The notes below the pieces were generated by a model. It was not told the DNA's origin. It ran no database searches and saw only the letters and a program-made list of their open reading frames with translations. From Methanomassiliicoccales archaeon (lineage in GTDB: Archaea; Thermoplasmatota; Thermoplasmata; Sysuiplasmatales; Sysuiplasmataceae): a stretch of 10,155 bases of DNA. This document shows, piece by piece, positions 4,835-10,155 of the stretch (position 1 is the stretch's first letter; the number at the start of each line of letters is the position of its first letter). Both the position numbers and the translations under genes were made by a program. The stretch spans positions 1 to 10,155 of the forward strand of contig DAHXLZ010000255.1 in the NCBI GenBank assembly GCA_027365715.1, read 5' to 3'.

Positions 4835-6346
4835 ATGGTAAAGGAATATGGAATATTCATAAACGGCGAATGGACAGAGAGCTCAAAGAGTGAATTTTTT
4901 GAAACATCCAACCCCGCAACGGGGGAGGTGCTTGCAAGATTCGCAAGAGGAACTTCAAAGGACGTAGATTTGGCCGTCCAGTCAGCTGAAAAAGGATTCA
5001 AGGTGTGGAAGGAGGTTCCTGCGCCGATGAGAGGCGAGATACTCTTCGATGCTGCGCTGAACATTGCGAAGCATAAGGAGGAACTCGGCAGAATCGTTAC
5101 TGCGGAGATGGGCAAGGTTCTCAGCGAGGGCAGGGGTGAAGTCCAGGAAGCCATTGACTTTTTCAAGTACATTGCGGGAGAGGGAAGAAGAATGTTCGGC
5201 GAAACAACCCCATCTGAACTCCCTGACAAATTCAACATGAGCATACGCCTCCCGAAGGGCCCGGCAGGCATGATAACACCCTGGAATTTCCCGGTGTCGA
5301 TTCCTTCATGGAAGATGGGTGCAGCACTGATTTCAGGGTGCTCCATTGTGCTCAAGCCGGCGACAGATACGCCGCTTTGTGCAGCGAGGTTCATCGAACT
5401 TGTTAACGAGGCAGGCGTTCCGCCCGGTGTCATAAATTTTGTTACGGGCAGCGGCGCCGAAGTGGGCAATGCGCTTATACGCCATCAGGGAATAAGGGCC
5501 ATCTCCTTTACCGGCGGTGTAAGCACCGGCAGGGAAGTGTATACGGAGGGTGCCAGGAGACTGATACAGGTCCATCTGGAACTTGGTGGAAAAAACCCTG
5601 TCATAGTCATGGATGACGCCAATCTGGATATTGTGCTGGACGGAGTTCTGTTTGGCGCATTCGGAACATCCGGGCAGAGATGCACTGCTACAAGCAGGCT
5701 GATACTTCACCGGGACATCTATGATGAATTGCTGGAAAGGCTCGTTAAAAGAGTGGAGAAGCTGAAAGTCGGCAATCCGCTGGAGGACGGTATCGACATG
5801 GGTCCTGTTATAAACAGAAAGGCAAAGGAGAGCATAATGGGATATATTGAAGTGGGAAGCAAAGAGGGCGGCAGGATCGCAACCGGAGGCAGCTCACTCG
5901 AAGGCGGAATATATTCCAAAGGCAATTTCATCCGGCCAACGATTATAGAAACAAGACATGGTTCACGGATCAGCACAGAGGAAATATTCGGTCCAGTCCT
6001 TTCAGTCATGAAAGTTTCGTCATTCGGTGAGGCAGTTGAAGTCGCAAACGGTGTGCAGTACGGCCTGAGTTCATCAATATACACGAGGAACGTCAACCTT
6101 GCGTTCAGGGCGATACATCAGCTGGAAGCGGGTATAACATACATAAATGCGCCAACAATCGGGGCCGAGATACACCTGCCCTTCGGAGGAGTCAAGAATA
6201 CCGGAACAGGTGGAAGGGAAGCGGGCTCGGTCGCAATCGAGGAATTCACCGAGCTCAAGAGCATCTTTATCGACTACAGCGATATGCTGCAGAAGGCACA
6301 GATAGATACGGAGAACCGTGTCAGGGAGAAGCTTCATACGAACTAG
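4835..6346 (+). CDS. NAD(P)+-dependent aldehyde dehydrogenase
   Basis: The 503-residue product is a full-length ALDH-superfamily enzyme that oxidises an aldehyde to its acid in the cytoplasm. Key residues are visible: Asn151 in TPWNFP, Lys174 in VLKPA, the Rossmann motif FTGGVSTGR at 225-233, general base Glu249 in HLELGGKNP, catalytic Cys283 in SGQRCTAT, and Glu383 in EEIFGPV. The SGQRCTATSR motif and the C-terminal HLPFGGVKNTGTGGREAG...EEFTELKSIFIDYS resemble the semialdehyde-type branch (2-oxoglutarate-semialdehyde, 2,5-dioxopentanoate or aminoadipate-semialdehyde dehydrogenases). A role in the non-phosphorylative Entner-Doudoroff pathway, as D-glyceraldehyde dehydrogenase, is possible in Thermoplasmata. 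Substrate and cofactor preference cannot be read from the sequence. It stands alone between the tRNA and the convergent DUF99 gene, only 2 nt from that gene's stop. Confidence 0.93.
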   Translation: MVKEYGIFINGEWTESSKSEFFETSNPATGEVLARFARGTSKDVDLAVQSAEKGFKVWKEVPAPMRGEILFDAALNIAKHKEELGRIVTAEMGKVLSEGRGEVQEAIDFFKYIAGEGRRMFGETTPSELPDKFNMSIRLPKGPAGMITPWNFPVSIPSWKMGAALISGCSIVLKPATDTPLCAARFIELVNEAGVPPGVINFVTGSGAEVGNALIRHQGIRAISFTGGVSTGREVYTEGARRLIQVHLELGGKNPVIVMDDANLDIVLDGVLFGAFGTSGQRCTATSRLILHRDIYDELLERLVKRVEKLKVGNPLEDGIDMGPVINRKAKESIMGYIEVGSKEGGRIATGGSSLEGGIYSKGNFIRPTIIETRHGSRISTEEIFGPVLSVMKVSSFGEAVEVANGVQYGLSSSIYTRNVNLAFRAIHQLEAGITYINAPTIGAEIHLPFGGVKNTGTGGREAGSVAIEEFTELKSIFIDYSDMLQKAQIDTENRVREKLHTN

Positions 6347-6348
6347 AT

Positions 6349-6927
6349 TCAGGGCTTTCCCACGGATTCTCCCATGGTGATGGCACCGGCAAATATGTGT
6401 GCCAGTCTTAGAGGCTCGGGATAGTTTCCTCTCACGATAGAGGCATCCAGCAGCGACTGTGCCTCTTCAATACCGACTCCTGCACAGCTTACATGCAGCT
6501 TCCATCTGCCGGTTTGCACCATGATGGTTTCGTGTGCTCTGACCAGTCTGCACCTTTCATTCCAGTCGGCAAAATGTTTTCTGAGAGCCCTCTCCATTGA
6601 ATCGATGTCAGGCGCCTTCCTTGTCACGGTGAGAACAGGAAGCCCTGTCATGTCGTGTATGTAGTCGAGGTCATAGACATTGAAACCGCCGCATGCTATG
6701 CCGTCAAGGAGTATTGCCTTTATCTGTTCCTTCAGCCTCGATCCGTTAACCGCATCACATACGGAAGCGGAGGCATCTCTTCCATCCACAGTGCACTTCG
6801 TAACGATTGCGCACTCAACGTATGAAGGAAGCCTTGCCACGATGCCTACAAGCGGTACAGTCCCCTGCCTGAATTCAAAATTCCCGTCGTCAAATGCAGC
6901 AATCCTTGTATGACTTTTCATCCTCAT
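6349..6927 (-). CDS. DUF99 (UPF0215) family protein, endonuclease V-like fold
   Basis: The 192-residue product matches archaeal DUF99: an N-terminal IAAFDDGNF strand with paired Asp, VGIVARLPSYVECAIVTKCTVDGRDAS, then ILLDGIACGGFNVYDLDYIHDMTGLPVLTVTRKAPD, ALRKHFADW, and the C-terminal SIVRGNYPEPLRLAHIFAGAITMGES block. The length is normal. The family shares the RNase H/endonuclease V fold, and the Asp residues at FDDG and LDG are where an acidic site would be, but no activity is established. The start ATG at 6925-6927 lies 1 nt after the pth2 stop, so the two are surely co-transcribed and perhaps translationally coupled; a second ATG at 6919-6921 is possible. The gene ends tail-to-tail with the aldehyde dehydrogenase gene. 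Confidence 0.88.
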   Translation of the reverse strand: MRMKSHTRIAAFDDGNFEFRQGTVPLVGIVARLPSYVECAIVTKCTVDGRDASASVCDAVNGSRLKEQIKAILLDGIACGGFNVYDLDYIHDMTGLPVLTVTRKAPDIDSMERALRKHFADWNERCRLVRAHETIMVQTGRWKLHVSCAGVGIEEAQSLLDASIVRGNYPEPLRLAHIFAGAITMGESVGKP

Positions 6928-6928
6928 C

Positions 6929-7300
6929 TCACAGCAGCTGCAGGCCGCCTGTTAAAGGGTCAATTTCCATGTTCTTCGCCGGACCGATTCCAAGGCACGT
7001 TACAGTGCCGGGAGGAACCTCTGTGAGTCCGGCGTCTGCCACCAGACTTGTCATGAGGCCCCTGGCCCTGGCAGCCTCTCTGAGCAGGTGAAGTTCACTG
7101 ACTGATTTAACCCTGACAACAATTTTCCTCTGTCCCTCCTTCAGCCATGCGTCAAATATTTTCCTGTTTCCTTCTCTGCATTCTACGGCGCAGCCGACGG
7201 CTGCATGTGCCACCTGCACAGCCATTTTGCCCGGTGAAAGCTTGAGATCGGTTCTGACTGCCACGACCAGCTTATACTGGAATCTATCTCCCTGCATCAT
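6929..7300 (-). CDS. pth2: Peptidyl-tRNA hydrolase, archaeal type (Pth2)
   Basis: Pth2 cleaves the ester bond of peptidyl-tRNA released from stalled ribosomes, recycling tRNA in the cytoplasm. The 123-residue product has the family core: YKLVVAVRTDLKLSPGKMAVQVAHAAVG with the Lys and His expected in the active site, then VVRVKSVSELHLLREAARARGLMTSLVADAGLTEVPPGTVTCLGIGPAK, containing the conserved Asp and Thr. I place the start at the ATG at 7298-7300 because GGGAGGAG lies about 9 nt upstream. A TTG ten codons earlier (7330) would add a charged tail that archaeal homologues usually lack. The start overlaps the end of the upstream membrane-protein gene by 17 nt, so the genes form a tight operon with DUF99. 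Confidence 0.92.
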   Translation of the reverse strand: MMQGDRFQYKLVVAVRTDLKLSPGKMAVQVAHAAVGCAVECREGNRKIFDAWLKEGQRKIVVRVKSVSELHLLREAARARGLMTSLVADAGLTEVPPGTVTCLGIGPAKNMEIDPLTGGLQLL

Positions 7301-7625
7301 TTCCGTTTTCTCCTCCCTTTCTGCTGCCAAATTTCCTTCCTATTCCGGACGCTGCTATCATCAGCAATATTCCGGTTACAGCAACAAGTGCGGCGATGAA
7401 AAGCGTAAAATCCAGCGCCTTCCCCTCAATTCCGGAGAGGAACGTCATCAGGAACAGTAAAATGATGGAAAGTGCCACGCTTATTCCAACGGATGCAGCG
7501 ATGAGTTCTGTCACTTCTTTTCTCCATCTGCTGTCTTTCTCCGCAAATGCTAGTACTGCCGCGAGTCCCGGCAGAAAGAACATTAACGCCGACGCGGCTG
7601 CAAGTTCGATTAGTGAAGCAGGCAT
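7284..7625 (-). CDS. Small membrane protein with three predicted TM helices
   Basis: The 113-residue product has hydrophobic segments at about 5-27, 39-63 and 70-92, and a polar basic tail (GRKFGSRKGGENGN). The stretch FFLPGLAAVLAFAEKDSRWRKEVTELIAASVGISVALSIILLFLM resembles the first helices of archaeal DUF1616-like membrane proteins (F-x-PG near TM1, then a charged loop and a Gly/Ser helix), but it is shorter and the match is only suggestive. It is the first gene of the operon with pth2 and the DUF99 gene, and it overlaps pth2 by 17 nt. A TATA-like stretch about 24 nt before the ATG suggests a leaderless transcript. The link with peptidyl-tRNA hydrolysis is unclear. Confidence 0.75.
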   Translation of the reverse strand: MPASLIELAAASALMFFLPGLAAVLAFAEKDSRWRKEVTELIAASVGISVALSIILLFLMTFLSGIEGKALDFTLFIAALVAVTGILLMIAASGIGRKFGSRKGGENGNDAGR

Positions 7626-7639
7626 CTGGCTCGAAATGT

Positions 7640-7655
7640 AATTTAGTTATAATAA
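7640..7655. promoter_or_regulatory. Shared AT-rich core promoter for the divergent tgtA and membrane-protein genes
   Basis: AATTTAGTTATAATAA lies within the 51-nt gap between the divergent starts at 7625 (minus) and 7677 (plus). Its centre is about 23 nt from one start and 29 nt from the other. Both spacings fit a TATA box for a leaderless or nearly leaderless mRNA, so the one AT-rich block probably serves both directions. Confidence 0.5.
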
Positions 7656-7676
7656 CAGGTGCTGACTCCTTCCTGC

Positions 7677-9590
7677 ATGCCGGCAGATTTCGAAATGAAC
7701 AAAAGGGACGGGATGGGCAGGATATGCACACTGCTCACGCCTCACGGCAGTGTGGAAACACCGACGGTGCTGCCTGTAATCAATCCAAACAGAAATTTGA
7801 TCAGTGCCACTGAGATGAGAAGAGATTTCGGTGCGCAAATGGTGATCACAAATTCATACATAATTGCAAGAGACGGAAAGCTGCGCGAGAGGGCAGAGAC
7901 TGCGGGGGTCCACGGTCTGCTCGATTTCGACGGCCCTGTGATGACCGACAGCGGAACGTTCCAGGGCCACGTCTATGGCGATCTGGGTATAGACCCGGAT
8001 GAGATTGTCGAATTACAGCATGCGTTCGGGAGCGATGTTTCTACCGTCCTTGATATATTTTCGGAACCGGATTTTTCACGGGAAAGGGCCGCCGAGGCAG
8101 TGAGGGTCACCACAGAGCGGGCATCGAGAGCACTCAAACTGCGCGGCGACCGTGGTATTATTGCATGCACTGTCCAGGGGTCACTTTATGGCGATCTGAG
8201 GGAACATGCTGCGAGAGAACTCTCTGCAATCGGTGCAGATTACATCGCAATAGGTGGCATAGTGCCGCTGATGGAGAAGGCCATGTACACCGAACTCGTC
8301 AATGTTGTGATGTCATCAAAGAAGGGCATAAGCCCTGCAACTCCGGTGCACCTGTTTGGTGCGGGCCATCCGCTGATTTTTCCCATTGCCGCACTCATGG
8401 GATGCGATATATTCGACTCTGCCTCTTACGCCAAATATGCGCAGGACGGGCGGATGATTTTTCCCGATCGCACAGTCCATCTGTCCGACCTCGACTTTAA
8501 TCCGTGCTTCTGCCCGGCGTGCAGCCGCGTGACGCTTCGGGAGATTAAGTCGGCGGACGATGCTGAGAAGACGGGCATTCTTGCACGGCACAATCTTCAC
8601 GTCATATTCTCTGAGATACGCATGGTAAAACAGGCGATTCACGAACAGCGTCTCTGGGAGCTTGCGGAGAACAGGGCCAGGTCGAATCCCGGACTGTTTG
8701 ATGCGTATCTGTCTCTTCTGCACCACCGCTCCTTTATGGAAGGGTTTGAACCGCTATCCAGGAAGTCGGGTATTGGAGTGATCGACGGTGTCTCTCTAAA
8801 AAGACCTTCGGCACTCAGATTTTCCTCTATGACCGGTAAACTGAGGGCCGGCGATGGAGACAGTCTGCTTCTGCTCCGTGGAACGAAACCATATTTTTCA
8901 CATCTCGATTTCTCGATGAAAAAGGAGAATGAGGATGCGGTGGTGGAAACACCATTTGGTCTCATCCCCTTAACGATGACAGAAACATATCCATTTGCGC
9001 AGTCCTCATTTGCACTGAATTCGGCGGTCGAACCGGATGTGTCCGGATATATGAGGAAATTTGGCTACAGCCATTTCAGGATGGCGGACGGGAGGTGGAG
9101 GAGAAGGGGCAACTCTGTTCCGCCTGGTGCGTATGCGGATATGATAAGAAAAGTGTGTGAATACCAGTTTGGAGCGGGATGTTCAGATGCGCTTCTCGCC
9201 GGAGACATCGGTTTTGTCTGTTCCACCAATACGGGTAAACTGCGAACAGTCACCAGAAACGGGAAGCAGATACTGTTCTTCAGAACAGCAGACGGGCTCT
9301 TTTCACTCAAAATTGAAGGAGCAAGGCTAATTCACTCTGCAACACGTCCGCCTGAAATGAGGGTCATCTGCTCAGACGACGCGTCGCATTTTGTTTCCGG
9401 CGGCAAAAGCCTCTTCTGCAAATTTGTCACCGGAGCAGATGCCGGAATCAGGCCCGGTGATGAATGCATTGTCGTCGACAGCAGGGATACCCTGCTTGCG
9501 TGCGGCCGTGCCGTAATGAACAGGGATGAGATGATGTCCTTCAGAAGAGGAGTGGCGGTAGACATCAGGGATTATCCTTCCGCAGCATAG
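7677..9590 (+). CDS. tgtA: Archaeosine tRNA-guanine transglycosylase
   Basis: TgtA exchanges guanine-15 in the tRNA D loop for preQ0, the first tRNA-bound step of archaeosine synthesis. From the ATG at 7677 the product has 637 residues, a normal full-length archaeal enzyme. The catalytic domain has Asp91 in VMTDSGTFQ and Asp247 in IFDSASYAKYAQDGR, the general acid/base and nucleophile positions. The zinc site is Cys277, Cys279, Cys282 and His305. A C1/C2 linker region follows at about 345-560. The last 75 or so residues form a PUA domain (PPEMRVICSD...GIRPGDECIVVDSRDTLLACGRAVM). A GTG at 7659 is also in frame, but family alignment (FEMNKRDGMGRI) and TATA spacing favour 7677. The 3' end overlaps the convergent Pcc1 gene by 26 nt. 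Confidence 0.96.
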   Translation: MPADFEMNKRDGMGRICTLLTPHGSVETPTVLPVINPNRNLISATEMRRDFGAQMVITNSYIIARDGKLRERAETAGVHGLLDFDGPVMTDSGTFQGHVYGDLGIDPDEIVELQHAFGSDVSTVLDIFSEPDFSRERAAEAVRVTTERASRALKLRGDRGIIACTVQGSLYGDLREHAARELSAIGADYIAIGGIVPLMEKAMYTELVNVVMSSKKGISPATPVHLFGAGHPLIFPIAALMGCDIFDSASYAKYAQDGRMIFPDRTVHLSDLDFNPCFCPACSRVTLREIKSADDAEKTGILARHNLHVIFSEIRMVKQAIHEQRLWELAENRARSNPGLFDAYLSLLHHRSFMEGFEPLSRKSGIGVIDGVSLKRPSALRFSSMTGKLRAGDGDSLLLLRGTKPYFSHLDFSMKKENEDAVVETPFGLIPLTMTETYPFAQSSFALNSAVEPDVSGYMRKFGYSHFRMADGRWRRRGNSVPPGAYADMIRKVCEYQFGAGCSDALLAGDIGFVCSTNTGKLRTVTRNGKQILFFRTADGLFSLKIEGARLIHSATRPPEMRVICSDDASHFVSGGKSLFCKFVTGADAGIRPGDECIVVDSRDTLLACGRAVMNRDEMMSFRRGVAVDIRDYPSAA

Positions 9591-9801
9591 CAGCCGCGGC
9601 AACCTCTATGCATGCTATGAAATCATCAGCGGATCGCAGCAGACTCATCAGGGTTGCTGAAGAGATGTGCGCCACTATGGTTTCACCTTCAACCGCCGAT
9701 TCAAGGAAATCTCCATTGTCAACCGCAACAGCGCTGTGCACTTCATTCGCAATCCTGCCGAGCCTGATCTTCATCTCCATGCTGTATTCTGCCAGATGCA
9801 T
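9565..9801 (-). CDS. KEOPS complex subunit Pcc1-like protein
   Basis: The 78-residue product begins MHLAEYSMEMKIRLGRIANEVHSAVAVD and contains FLESAVEGETIVAHISSATLMSLLRSADDFIACIEVAAAAM. This is the small alpha/beta Pcc1 (CTAG/Pcc1) pattern: two strands, a 'Gx[T]xVxxIxAxxLxxLRxxxNxxLxxxxxA' block and a C-terminal helix. Pcc1 dimerises and binds Kae1 in KEOPS, which makes t6A37 on ANN-decoding tRNAs. The start is the ATG at 9799-9801; a GTG directly before it (9804) is also possible. It starts 12 nt after the stop of the upstream winged-helix gene, so both are probably on one transcript. It converges with and overlaps tgtA at the 3' ends. Length is normal; sequence identity is diffuse, so confidence is moderate. 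Confidence 0.65.
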   Translation of the reverse strand: MHLAEYSMEMKIRLGRIANEVHSAVAVDNGDFLESAVEGETIVAHISSATLMSLLRSADDFIACIEVAAAAMLRKDNP

Positions 9802-9813
9802 CACCGTTTGACT

Positions 9814-10095
9814 TCACAACTTCAGGCCGAAAGCTACAGTAAACTCTTCCACCTTTCTGAATTCCCGCAGGAAATATCGTCCTTTGTCTGTTATGCTGTA
9901 CACAGACTTGTCCCCGTCTGTTTTACGTTCCACAAATCCGCCTTTTTCGAGGATGCCCAGAAATTTCAGGAGTCTGTCGTATGACACGTTGGATTTGTAC
10001 ATCACATGCGTGGGCCTCGCGTCCCCCTCGTCTGCGATTGCGCTCAGTATGTCCGCAAGGATCCTGGGCTTGGATCTGTAACTGCTTTCAGGCAA
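9814..10095 (-). CDS. Archaeal winged-helix DNA-binding protein
   Basis: The 93-residue product is a single winged helix of the archaeal HTH_45-like type: SSYRSKPRILADILSAIADEGDARPTHVMYKSNVSYDRLLKFLGILEKGGFVERKTDGDKSVYSITDKGRYFLREFRKVEEF. Helix 1, the recognition helix pair (THVMYKSNVSYDRLLKFLGILEKGGF) and the wing (VYSITDKGRYFL) are all visible. Such proteins act as small dimeric transcription regulators; targets are unknown. The only start in frame is a TTG at 10093-10095, with AGGAGAG about 10 nt upstream on the coding strand supporting it. A TATA-like TGTATATGG near 10144-10152 would give a leader of about 25 nt. It precedes the Pcc1-like gene by 12 nt. Confidence 0.82.
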   Translation of the reverse strand: MPESSYRSKPRILADILSAIADEGDARPTHVMYKSNVSYDRLLKFLGILEKGGFVERKTDGDKSVYSITDKGRYFLREFRKVEEFTVAFGLKL

Positions 10096-10143
10096 TATTC
10101 TTTCTCTCCTGCTGCTCTCTGCTGTGATGCTTCTGCCCTATCG

Positions 10144-10152
10144 CCATATACA
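10144..10152 (-). promoter_or_regulatory. Possible TATA box for the winged-helix/Pcc1 pair
   Basis: On the minus strand TGTATATGG is centred about 53 nt before the TTG start. Transcription from about 25 nt downstream would leave a leader long enough to include the AGGAGAG ribosome-binding motif. It sits near the window edge, so the context is incomplete. Confidence 0.35.
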
Positions 10153-10155
10153 GGA

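Noticed and set aside
4786..5469. Minus-strand 227-aa frame opposite the aldehyde dehydrogenase
   Set aside because: Shadow of a clear ALDH coding sequence.

Overview
The window looks archaeal, most likely a Thermoplasmata-type euryarchaeon of moderate GC. The evidence is a split-domain archaeosine tRNA-guanine transglycosylase, Pth2-type peptidyl-tRNA hydrolase, a DUF99 protein, a KEOPS Pcc1-like subunit, an archaeal winged-helix regulator, and a tRNA-Leu with a short intron at 37/38 that folds as a bulge-helix-bulge. Several genes also have TATA-like boxes about 25 nt before their start codons, as expected for leaderless archaeal transcripts. The genus cannot be named from sequence alone.

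Left part (1 to about 4566) reads as an accessory, decaying island. It holds the tail of a possible transposase (1-135), a small ORF of uncertain reality (217-403), the N-terminal 180 codons of a DDE transposase (438-980, minus), a divergent 54-aa DUF2080-like transposon-associated gene (1061-1225), a hypothetical gene whose N-terminus seems frameshifted (1303-1626), and a large secreted sequon-rich protein (1667-3574). It ends with two gene fragments that converge and overlap: a PCNA-like sliding-clamp N-terminus with an acidic extension (3819-4253, plus) and the N-terminal domain of a tyrosine recombinase (4227-4523, minus). The recombinase fragment starts 43 nt beyond the 3' end of tRNA-Leu(UAA) on the same strand, the classic position for an element integrated at a tRNA gene.

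Right part (4567-10155) is compact housekeeping sequence: the tRNA, an aldehyde dehydrogenase (4835-6346), a minus-strand operon (small membrane protein, pth2, DUF99 gene), the divergent tgtA (7677-9590), and a minus-strand pair of a winged-helix regulator and Pcc1. Translation and tRNA metabolism dominate: tRNA-Leu, Pth2 (peptidyl-tRNA recycling), TgtA (archaeosine at G15) and Pcc1 (t6A synthesis by KEOPS).

No complete new system is demonstrated. The items most worth checking are the clamp/integrase junction beside tRNA-Leu, the large glycoprotein candidate with an internal hydrophobic pair of segments, and the frameshifted or truncated genes of the island.
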